This document shows positions 34,281-43,391 of a stretch of 64,000 nt of DNA, piece after piece. Numbering within the stretch: position 1 is the stretch's first letter; each line of letters starts with the position of its first letter. The notes beneath the pieces are model-generated. The model did no database searches. It was not told where the DNA came from and saw only the letters and a program-made list of their open reading frames with translations. Both the position numbers and the translations under genes were made by a program. This DNA is from Immersiella caudata (lineage: Eukaryota > Ascomycota > Sordariomycetes > Sordariales > Lasiosphaeriaceae): positions 1,240,001 through 1,304,000 of the forward strand of contig JAULSU010000002.1 of NCBI GenBank assembly GCA_030512335.1. Reading direction: 5' to 3'.

Positions 34281-34585
34281 GGTGGCGGATAAAGGGAACG
34301 AGGGATACGATGAGGTCGTGGGAGGCGATGTGCTGGTCGATTTGGGGGGGGTTTGACGGTGAGGACAAGGGCATTTGCGCGGGGCCGTCAGGCGACTAGG
34401 TTCTCGGCGGTTGATAGGGTGCGGCAGGCTTGAGGGGTAGATGGGGATTAGCAAGGCATGGAATTGCTTGGTTTGAGGTGCTACTCACCGACGGTCAACT
34501 CGTTGTTGGGATCGCAGAGGAGGTAGTCTACGCAGGGTTTTGCGACGTGGCCGGCACCGAGGATGAGGATCTTCTTTTGCGTCAT

Positions 34586-35013
34586 GGCTGTTTTCTGATG
34601 GGGGTCGAGAGCTGGTGTGTGAGCGAGTGGTGTGGTGGAAAGTTGAATCGAGTGGCAATGGTGCTCGACGAGGGAAGGTTTGGAGAGCTTAAACATCCAG
34701 ATTTGGCAAAGCAGCTGATTCGTCCTTCTAGGGCGGGAAGATACATTAAGGTTCGGATCACGGCGCCGAGAGGCTCACCGCGTGAGTCACTTTGTGGCAT
34801 CCGGGTATGTGTGGAACTTGTGTAAAATGCATCATTGAGTTTGCTGCAAAGCTAGGGGTGGGAACTCAGGAATCGGTCAACCCGGTTGGTAGAGAAACAT
34901 CTTTGCTGCGTACAACAGTGATGCTGGAAACCCAGACGAAAAGCCGAAAAGCCGATAGAAGGCCTTTTGAAGACCTTTGGTAGAATCTAACTTCAACTTA
35001 CACATATCAAACA
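34586..35013. other. Intergenic: relic promoter and 3' flank of the WD40 gene
   Basis: About 430 bp. It contains the sequence upstream of the Lys9-like relic and the 3' flank of the WD40 gene. No gene recognised. Confidence 0.4.
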
Positions 35014-36232
35014 TCAGTCCTCATCCATCAATGCAGCCAACTCGGCCTCCTCATCAGCAGACAACACCCCAACGCCCTTTTCCGGCCCCTTCTCCTCTTC
35101 CTCCTCCACTTCCTTCGGTTTCTGCTCCTCCACCGCCGCATCCAACGCCGACTTCTCCAACGGCCAACTCCTCACCGTCCCATCAATACTCACGCTCACC
35201 ACCTTATCCCCCACCACCACCAACTCCGTCACCTCATCAAAGTGCCCCAGCAACGAACAATACAACTTCCCCTCGGCCCGATCCCAAAACTTCACATCCT
35301 CATCCCTCCCCGCCGTAACAATCCACCTCTCCGTAACCGCCACCGCCCTAATATGCCCCCCGTGCTCCAACGTCTCCTCCACCTTCCACCCCTTCCCCCT
35401 CGCGAAGCACTTCACCGTCCCATCACCACTCGCGCTCCAAACATCTCCTTCTCCTTCCTCATCCACCACAACTTTGTAAACCGTCGTCTCATGCTCCGTA
35501 ATCATCCTCTTCTCTTCCCCTTCACCAATCACCTCCTGCTCCCACCCGCCCAATCTCACTTTCCACCTCCTAATATGCGGATCACTACTCGCGCTAACCA
35601 CCACCACTTCCCCTTCATTCCCGGTGGGAGACTCAACAGCTAACCCCTGTAAACTCCCCATCCCCACCACCGCGTCCACCATCACGTGCAGCTTCTTCCC
35701 TGTGTTGACATCCCAGACGATGATCTTCTTATCGGCACCGCCGCTGATGAGAATATCAGTAGTTCCGATGCGTGCGCAAGCCAGGGCTTTGACGAAGTCG
35801 CTATGCCCTATGTACTTGAGACCTGGCGAGCGGGTGGTGAGATCCCAAGACCAGATGGTCTTGTCCCAAGCGCCAGCGAAGAGGGTCGTGCCGGAGGGAC
35901 CGCCTGTGGCTAGGGAAGAGATAGGGACAGAGGGGCCGCGGTAAGTTTGGGATGTGGAAGGGGGCTGCGTGAGGGAAACACGGCGGACGGAACCGGTAGA
36001 TTCGGCGACGAGGAGGGAGGTGGGTGGCGAAAGGGGGTCCGGCACGGCGGCGAGGATTTTTGATTTGAGCTGGATGGGTGAACCAAACTTGTTGGTGGCT
36101 TTGGCGGCACGGAGGGAGCGTTTGAGTTGCTCGGCGCTGGGAAGGGGGGTTAATAAAATATTTGGATTTGGGGTTTAGGGGAAGGGGGGCTTACTCGGTT
36201 TCGAAGAAGTGGCGGGGGTTGGAGGACTGCAT
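35014..36232 (-). CDS. WD40-repeat protein
   Basis: Two exons, 36195-36232 and 35014-36136; the 58-bp intron (GTAAGC to CCCAG, with ATTAAC) joins MQSSNPRHFFET to DAEQLKRSLRAAKATNKFG in frame. Product 386 residues. A basic helical N-terminal segment (~13-45) precedes a beta-propeller with WD-like blades, for example SGGADKKIIVWDVNTGKKLH, VVSASSDPHIRRWKV, VWSASGDGTVKCFARG, VTAGRDEDVKFWDRAEGKLY and VVSVSIDGTVRSWPL. The C-terminus is acidic (EEEEEKGPEKG, DEEAELAALMDED). WD40 propellers are interaction platforms, so the partner cannot be read from sequence. The tiny first exon is supported by frame and splice signals. It is transcribed divergently from ctf4. Its coding strand turns from C-rich to G-rich near 35700. 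Confidence 0.85.
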
Positions 36233-36484
36233 TTTGAGTGAGGTGAGATGAGGGGTGAGATGGGGGGTGAGATGAGGGGTTGAACTTGGTGAGTGTTGAT
36301 TTTGGGGTGATTTTACACCCTTTTATGCTGCTTTTGAGATGCTATTGCAGGGGCATCTCACCGCTGCCTGGTAGGTATCGACAATGTTTTCTTTTTCTCT
36401 TTGTCGTTGCCTCGCCGTGTTAGTGCCTGACTGACAAATGCGATGGCGGCCTGTCGGGTTGTTGCAACTGGCGGGGGTATTTTG

Positions 36485-36545
36485 TGTGGTTGCGGGGGGA
36501 GGTGTGGTTGCGGGGGGAGGTGTGGTTGCGGGGGGAAGGTGTGGT
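36485..36545. repeat. 18-bp tandem repeat, three copies
   Basis: GGTTGCGGGGGGAGGTGT is repeated about three times, the last copy with one extra A. It lies roughly 200-255 bp upstream of the ctf4 ATG, in the shared promoter, and the G-runs could form a G-quadruplex. Confidence 0.85.
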
Positions 36546-36587
36546 GGGGCCGCGTCAGGGGGGCAATTGGAGAAGGTGTAAATTGAA

Positions 36588-36603
36588 ACGCGCTTCGACG
36601 CGT
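36588..36603. promoter_or_regulatory. MCB-like box (ACGCGT) upstream of ctf4
   Basis: ACGCGT lies at 36598-36603, preceded 10 bp upstream by the near-match ACGCGC (36588-36593), about 140-150 bp before the ctf4 ATG. This is the position and sequence expected of an MBF-type G1/S element. Function is inferred. Confidence 0.45.
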
Positions 36604-36741
36604 CTCCCAAAGAAACCGCGCCGCAAGTGGTCTCAGATTCTCGATCCGCGGGCACCAAAGTAAACACCAAACCTGACGTTTCCAGATCATGACAGCTTGA
36701 AATAATTGTGATATTGTCTGTCTGAACACCAATTGACTGCG

Positions 36742-39418
36742 ATGTCTTCCCTCATCGCCTCCCGGCCACGACCACGACCGGCGCACACGCAAGGAGCGAC
36801 GCACTGCGCATACACGCCCGACGGCTCCAAGCTCGTCACCGTCGGTTCCAACAATACCATTCGCCTCTACAAGACCGGCTCCGACGGCGAACCAGACAAT
36901 GTGGACGAGTGCCAGGAACAGAACCTGGCCGTGTCCGCGAGCAACGAATTCTTCGTCGCCGGCGCCGAAGATGGCACCGTCAGCCTCTACACCTTCGAGA
37001 ACAACATGTTTGACCGCTTCCTGCTGCGGACGAACCTACCCGTGCGCGATGTCGCCCTGTCGCCTGACGGAAAGTGGTGTGCCGTGGCCAGCGACGAGCT
37101 GACGGTCAAGCTGGTCAAAGTCGAAGACACCACGCAGCAGCGGACGCTCAGCGAACACCAGAAGCCTACAAAACATCTGTCCTTCGACCCCAAGGGCAAC
37201 CTCCTCGCCCTGTCGTGCACCGATGGCGTGGTATACGTCTATTCCCTGACGGCCGAACACCCGGAGCTCATCCGCAAGGTGGACGGCGTCATCGGCCGGT
37301 ACGAGACCGACGCCGAGCCTTCTACCCTGGTTGCGTGGCACCCTGACGGAAGGGCATTTGCCGCTGCCACACCCACAAAGGACATCCAGGTCGTGTCGAA
37401 GAACGATTGGGAGAAGCAGAGGGTCTTTGCCAACGGTCACGAGGGGGACATCACTGCTCTGGCGTGGTCTCCAAACGGCGCCCTACTAGCGTCAGCTGCA
37501 AAGGACAAGAAGCTGCTGATCTGGTCGACCAAGGATCAGAATGTCGTGGCCCGATACGAATATCCGAACGTCATGGATATTGCCTGGCACCCAACCCAAA
37601 ATCTGGTGTCTTTTACGACGACGAATGGCGAGGTTTTTATATGTCCGGACTTTGTGTCTGAGCAGTTTTCGGGCATGCTGAGGCTGCCCAAGCAGCCAGC
37701 ACCCTTCATCCATGATCCTCTGGCAGAAATATCTGCCAACGGGCGAAAACCAGAGGCCAATGGCCACAAACCGTTGGCCGCTCGCCCACGAAGGGATTCT
37801 CTGGAGAGCCTGGATAACCTTTTGAACGAAGACTATGGCGATCTGGATGACTTCGTTGTCGACGACGACGGCGCTGGTTATGCCCCCAACGTCGGCCGGA
37901 AACGACCTGCAGAAGATGATGGCATCTATGGAGCCCACCCATCCAAGCGCAGCGCATACTTCCAGGCTCAGCACCACGAGTCGTTCCAGCCAGGTTCGAC
38001 ACCGTGGCGTGGCAACCGCAAGTACTTGGCTCTGAACCTGATCGGCTTCGTATGGACGGTGGATCAGGACTCCCACAACACGGTCACTGTGGAGTTCTAC
38101 GACCACGAGTATCACCGTGATTTCCACTTCACGGACACGTTCCTTTACGACAAGGCCTGCTTGAACGACAACGGCACTCTTTTCTCGTGCCCACCCAAAG
38201 ATGACACGCCAGCAGTTGTGTTGTACCGTCCTCATGAGACCTGGACTCAGCGAAACGACTGGCGGATCCGCCTTCCCAAGGGCGAAGCTGTCCTCGCCAT
38301 GTCACTCAGCGACTCGTTTGTGACGGTCACGACCACCGCAAACTACGTCCGAGTGTACACCCTCTTCGGCATCCCGTATCGAGTCTACCGACCCAAGAGC
38401 TCACCCATCGTGACATGCGCGAGCTGGAGGGACTACGTCTTGACCATGGGCAACGGACCTGTGGGCGCGGACGGGACATCCAAGCTCCTCTACAGCATCC
38501 AAAACATCAAACGCGACGAAATCTGCCAGAACGAAGACACCGTCGCCCTCCCTGAAGGCGTCAGCCTCAAGAGCGTCTTCTTCTCTGACAATGGGGTACG
38601 TTTCTTGTCTTCCCGTCCTGTCATCTACGCACTAACAACCGTAGGACCCCTGCATATACGACTCAACCGGAACCCTCCTCACCCTCCTTCACTGGCGCCG
38701 TCCTTCCCAAGCAACGTGGATTCCTCTCCTCGACACCAAGCTCCTCCCTCGTCTTGCCTCGGGGCGCAAAAACGAAAACTACTTCCCCATCGCGGTCGCC
38801 GATAACAAATTCCACTGCATCATCCTCAAAGGCGGCGACCAATACCCCTATTTCCCACGCCCTCTCCTCTCCGAATTCGACTTCTCCGTCCCTCTCGCCT
38901 CTGCGCCAACACGCCGCAAGAAGGCTCCCAAGAAGAAGAAGAAGTCAGATGACATCTTCGGCGAGCTGGACGGCGAAGACGACGTGGAGATGGAAGATGG
39001 GGAATCTGAGTCAGAAGAAGAGATAGAGGAAGAGGAAGGTCATGGCGTTACAAAGGAATCTAGAACTTTGGAGCAGGATTATCTCCTCAAGGGTATCCAG
39101 GCTGCCCAACTAGCGGACCTCGTAGATTCTACGACCTCCAGCGCAAGCCAGCGCGCTGCGTTCTCGAGGCTGGAACTCGATATTGACAAGACGCTCTTGA
39201 AACTGTTGGCGATTGAGTGCCGCGAAGGCGAGGAGCGCGGGATGCGTGCACTGGAGGTGGTTAGTTTGTTCAGGGATAGGAGTGGGAAGATGATTGATGC
39301 TGCGGGCAAGGTTGCGGAGAGGTATGGGAGGACGATATTGGGAGAGAAGATTCGCGAGGTGGGAGAGAAGAGGGTTGGAGGGTTTGGGGAGGATGAGGAG
39401 GAGGATGATGATTTCTAA
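36742..39418 (+). CDS. ctf4: Replisome adaptor Ctf4/Mcl1 (SepB, AND-1 homologue)
   Basis: Two exons, 36742-38595 and 38645-39418; the 49-bp intron (GTACGT to CCGTAG, with ACTAAC) lies at a codon boundary and joins VFFSDNG to DPCIYDSTGTLLTLLHWRRP. Product 875 residues. Residues 1-310 are a WD40 propeller (GATHCAYTPDGSKLVTVGSN, VRDVALSPDGKWCAVASDEL, ITALAWSPNGALLASAAKDK). An acidic linker (~360-390, NEDYGDLDDFVVDDDGAG) leads to the SepB/Mcl1 middle propeller (~420-700) and a helical C-terminal bundle after a KKAPKKKKK basic stretch and a long acidic tract. Ctf4 forms a trimer that links the CMG helicase to polymerase alpha-primase and recruits factors including Mms22. The ATG at 36742 was chosen over an upstream in-frame TTG. 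Confidence 0.93.
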
Positions 39419-40941
39419 TTTGGGCAGGGTATTGAACGAAGGAATGATCAATTTTGTTTGATATCGCGTTGGGTGGTCGAATTCGGTCTGGATATCATAC
39501 GCGGTGGATAGGGGCGTCAACCCATCCCCCTTTTCACTGCTCTTACGCTTGTTCTCTCTCCTTACACATCTGTCACTGGGGATGTTCTTGTTTCCAAGGC
39601 TACACCTATCTTCCTTTGTGTTGGAAAATGGCATTAATGATGTCCAACGCTTGTATCGGAGACGGCATGAACAGCATGGAAAATAGCTCGCTTTATTTTC
39701 CGGGTCACAACACATGATCTTTCAACTACGTTCGGAAAACGGCACTGCAAGGCATGAAATGATTCAACGGCTTGATAAGATCCACTGGTATACAAACGCG
39801 ATGCGTTTTGTTGTTTCTTTATGCCGTGTCCGAATGCCGAGAGCCGATCCCCTTATTTTTTTGCCGAGTGCACGCGAAGCGAGGGTACCCTCAAGCAATT
39901 CATCACCATGGAACCCGGAAGATACCTCCCCAAGAATTAAATCCACCAACGGTCACTCATCCAGTAAAATGAAAAATCTCACCAAATGTGCTCCCTCACT
40001 TGAAAAGCACTCCAATGCAGCAGCCTAAACCCACCTAAACTTCCCAACGGAGCACCAAGAAACCTCACTTACATAGGTAACCGACCGGCTCCCTCCCCAT
40101 TCAGCTCCCTTCGCGCACCTCCCATCCAACCAACCCACTACACCAGCAACAACCCACTGCAAGGGGGCCACATCCCCACTACCACCACATTCCACACTTC
40201 TATTCTCAGCACATTGAAAGCAACACTTTCAGCCGCTCCCAAGTCCTTACCCAGCGGGAACTGGCCCTCCCCCTCCCCGCAAAAATAAGCAAAAAAAAAC
40301 ACATCATGACTCGGAGCAAAAAAGAAAGTAATCCACACTCGCATTCACAAACTGGAACGCCACACGCCACATTCGCCTTACCCTGCCTCGTCTAGCTCGT
40401 CAGAAACAAAACCTAGCTTGCGAATGACAAAAACCAGATTCTAGACCCTCCCTCCCTTCCTTCCTTTCCACGCTCTGGCCTTCGATCCCACGAGCGCTCA
40501 GCTCTCGTCCAGATCGGCGTGGTATGTCCCACGCTTACTACTCCCCTGGCCTGACCACGCTGGCTGATAGGTAGGTCAATGGTAGAGGAGCCGGGACAGG
40601 GCAAGGAGGGCCTTGTAGGTCTGTGTGAGGCGGGTTACACCGACAGGGCTCCTTTTCTAATTACATCACAGGTACGGCAAGGTGAGGTAGGTATCGTAAT
40701 GCTTGCCGTTGCCACCAGCAGCGAGAAGGGGAAGATGAATCAGAGCCGAAGAGCTGCCGCGGATGAGGGAAGAACTAACGAGGTGGACGGCTGTCTTAGC
40801 TGAGTTCTGTCCATCCTGTGATTGAACTGCTCTCTTGATCACACTCTCACCTTTCGGAAAGACGACCCGAGGGACTCATCGAGTGAAGACATCCATCTTC
40901 CATGGCTGGAACCAATGAATCCATGCCCATGGCTTACCTGG

Positions 40942-40964
40942 CTTGACTTGACTTGACTTGACCT
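40942..40964. repeat. (CTTGA)n pentanucleotide repeat
   Basis: About four and a half tandem CTTGA units in the long region upstream of the Sfl1-type gene. Confidence 0.9.
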
Positions 40965-43110
40965 GCACCGTTCGTCCAAGCCTCACATGCCGATCTCAAT
41001 GCACTGTCTACGGAGTTAGCAAGCCAGCTCCCACGCATAAGCTCCTACGTTTTCCAAAAAGACGAGCAAGTCGATCATCAAAATCCCATCCAAACTCGCC
41101 AACGCATAAACCTCCCAGTCAATAAAAGTTCCCGACTCGGCCGAGCCGCGGCGATCCACAGGTAGGCGCCCAAAAGCCATGCCGACTGCCTTCCTAAGAC
41201 AACCGGAACATCTTCCGAACAAGTCGATATAAGAGACACCCAAAAGCCATGGCGCAGATTTGATGGTAGCACAAGACTCAGCGGACGAACAAGGATGAAC
41301 GCTCTAGGCAAAAGCCAAGCATTTTTCTCCCTCTTCTCATACTCTGCCCTCTGTTTCTCTTCCGACGTGGGTGGTCGGTGGAAACGGATGAGGGTCACTT
41401 TAGGCAGGTTGCGTTGCGAGATGTCGAGCCTTGGCAGACTTCTCTGTTACTTTCTCGGACAGGCAGCCAAAAAGCTCTCGGCGGCCTGGCAAGCCGGAAA
41501 GGAGCTGCAGTCAGACGGCGCCAGAACCTTGCCTTCTCGGATGGGCGCTCCGGAGGTCAGGACGGATAGTTGTTCGGCCTCACATCCGATTTCAGCGGTG
41601 TAAGAGAGCCCAGCCCTTGCCTCGTATACGAACCGATGTGAGGCGAACCGGTTCACATATCGAATCTTGTCCGGTCATCATCCGACGACTGACCTCCTTG
41701 CATGTTCGAGAAGGGCACTGGAAACTCGGAAAGGAAGAATCTTGGAACGGTGACCAAAGTTTTGTGTCGGCTCCTCAGGTCGCAAAAGTACGGCCGCGAA
41801 CTGGTTGTGTGCAGCGGCGGCGCAAGTAGCGTTGCATCGCTCACTGGCGATATCACGACCACAGACATCAGCCCGCCTCCTGTCACCTGTTAGATCGCCA
41901 GCCCGACGGTACACCGACCGAGAGAGACTTGTCAAGATCTGAGGCAGAGGATGGGGATGCTCGCTCGCGGTAGGTTCCGGCGAACGCCTGGTGGTCGGTG
42001 CTGCCCATGCTGCCACGAGGAGGGTCGCATCGCCGTCAATCTCTGAGGCCAGCTCGGCAAGGGGTTGAACAGCTGCAGTGAATCAATCAAGTCTCTAAGA
42101 GATGCCGGGGGCTATAATATACGCCGGTATAGGAGGGTCCCCCCGGGCGCGCCAGATCGCATGGAGAAATATAGCAGCAGCTGATCATGCGTTTCGGGTT
42201 CCCACCGTGTCGAGAACGGCAGGGTGAAACATGCAAATTCAGTCAATCCTCACCGGGCTCAGACCGCGACGTTGCGCGGAGCCCCGCTTCGTTCCCAATT
42301 CTCGACGTCGCACGCAGCGACCTGAGTCTTTGTCGCTCGAACCGGCCGTCGCCCGTCTGTGGTCGGCCGCAGAGAGGGACGGGACTGGAAAGTTGCCAGA
42401 CAGACAGGCTGGCATCCGCACCAGGCGAGGGCGCCGGGAGGTCTGTGTGAGATGCAGAACTTACGAAGGGGCGGAGGGCCGTTTCCTACACCAAAATGAC
42501 GACATGGCAAGCCCGCCACGGCTGAAAGACTGGATGACGAGGCCAATCGGCAGCCGAGGGCAGCCTGTCTCTGGTCGATGAGCCAGTGGGCTTCACGACA
42601 GAATCGGATATTTCTGGTCGGCGGTCGGTGCAAGGGACGAGCTCCCTCCTTGTTGCCCATCTGCACCTGCAAGTCAGTTGGAGCTGGGCAATCGTCACAT
42701 TCATGCACACTGGACGTGCCAAATTCCATCACCCAACCCAATGGGGTCGCTGCACGGCGCTCAACCCGGGGAAAGCAGCCTCTATAGGCTGGGTCGACAA
42801 GCAAATCGCTGGGCCTCTTGCGTGCGGTCCTATAACGGGAGCCGCTATTGTCGACCGGCTCGTCAGAGAAAGAGTAAGGGGCCCCGGGATTGGAGAAAAC
42901 GGCTAGTTGGGATGAAGTCGGGACGAAATTTCAGGGGACCTGCGTCTTGCTCGCCTGCAGCCGGGCATGCGGGCCTGTGAGGATTGGGACATGTTTGGGC
43001 GCTGTTTTCCATGGTTTTTTGGCCTTTTGCGTTCCAACATTTGGGTTCAGCTCGTCTAGTTCAGGTTGGCGAGGAAGGAGAGTTCGGTACAAGTGGAGCC
43101 TGTCCCAGGC

Positions 43111-43142
43111 CCGCACCGCACCGCACCGCACCGCACCGCACC
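43111..43142. repeat. (CCGCA)n pentanucleotide repeat
   Basis: Six tandem CCGCA units plus CC, in the region upstream of the Sfl1-type gene. Confidence 0.92.
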
Positions 43143-43375
43143 AGCGATGTGCCTGCCGTCTGCGCTCAGGTCCAGCCGATGAGCGACGTGCTGGGGGAGC
43201 AAGATCTTTGGGTCCAGTCCCAATCGCACACACCAGCGCCTCAACACTCTCAACTGCGGGTTGCAGCATGCCGGGGTGCACGACGTCTACAAGGGCCATC
43301 CTTGCCAACAGACAGCCGATGAAAGCTCAGTCGTGAGTGGTTGGTGATCCCCTCGCCGACGAGCCTCCCTTGAAT

Positions 43376-43391
43376 CGCATCGCATCGCATT
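43376..43391. repeat. (CGCAT)n pentanucleotide repeat
   Basis: About three tandem CGCAT units (the preceding TGAAT is a diverged copy), some 235 bp after the CCGCA repeat. Confidence 0.8.

Larger units (their letters stand above)
33225..34585 (-). pseudogene. Saccharopine reductase (Lys9)-like pseudogene
   Basis: Nearly the whole protein can be followed on the minus strand, but in broken frames. N-terminus at 34585: QKKILILGAGHVAKPCVDYL (Rossmann GAGHVA), then an intron at about 34434-34490 leading to ACRTLSTAENLVA and a TGA stop. IDQHIASHDLIVSLVPFIRH follows in another frame; then VVTTSYASDAIRELDDAAKE, GLDPGIDHSYAVKTVSEVHE and YCGGLP at about 34210-34020. After a disrupted intron come NSATFYRHGERVHIPSTELM, a T-run frameshift, NRDSTPFREFYNIPEA, a deletion of roughly 90 residues, GLRWMGLFSDEKVVP, RDLVMLQHKF in a shifted frame, GYSAM, VGVTCGIATQMLLDG, and a C-terminal EKLEAEGIKW after a G18 tract. 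Lys9 makes saccharopine in alpha-aminoadipate lysine synthesis; this copy cannot. The real LYS9 should lie elsewhere. Confidence 0.9.
36233..36741. promoter_or_regulatory. Divergent promoter region between the WD40 gene and ctf4
   Basis: This 509-bp interval separates two divergent genes. It holds GAGATGAGGGGTGAGAT-type repeats just upstream of the WD40 start (36236-36280), an 18-bp tandem repeat and an MCB-like box, both listed separately. Confidence 0.55.
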
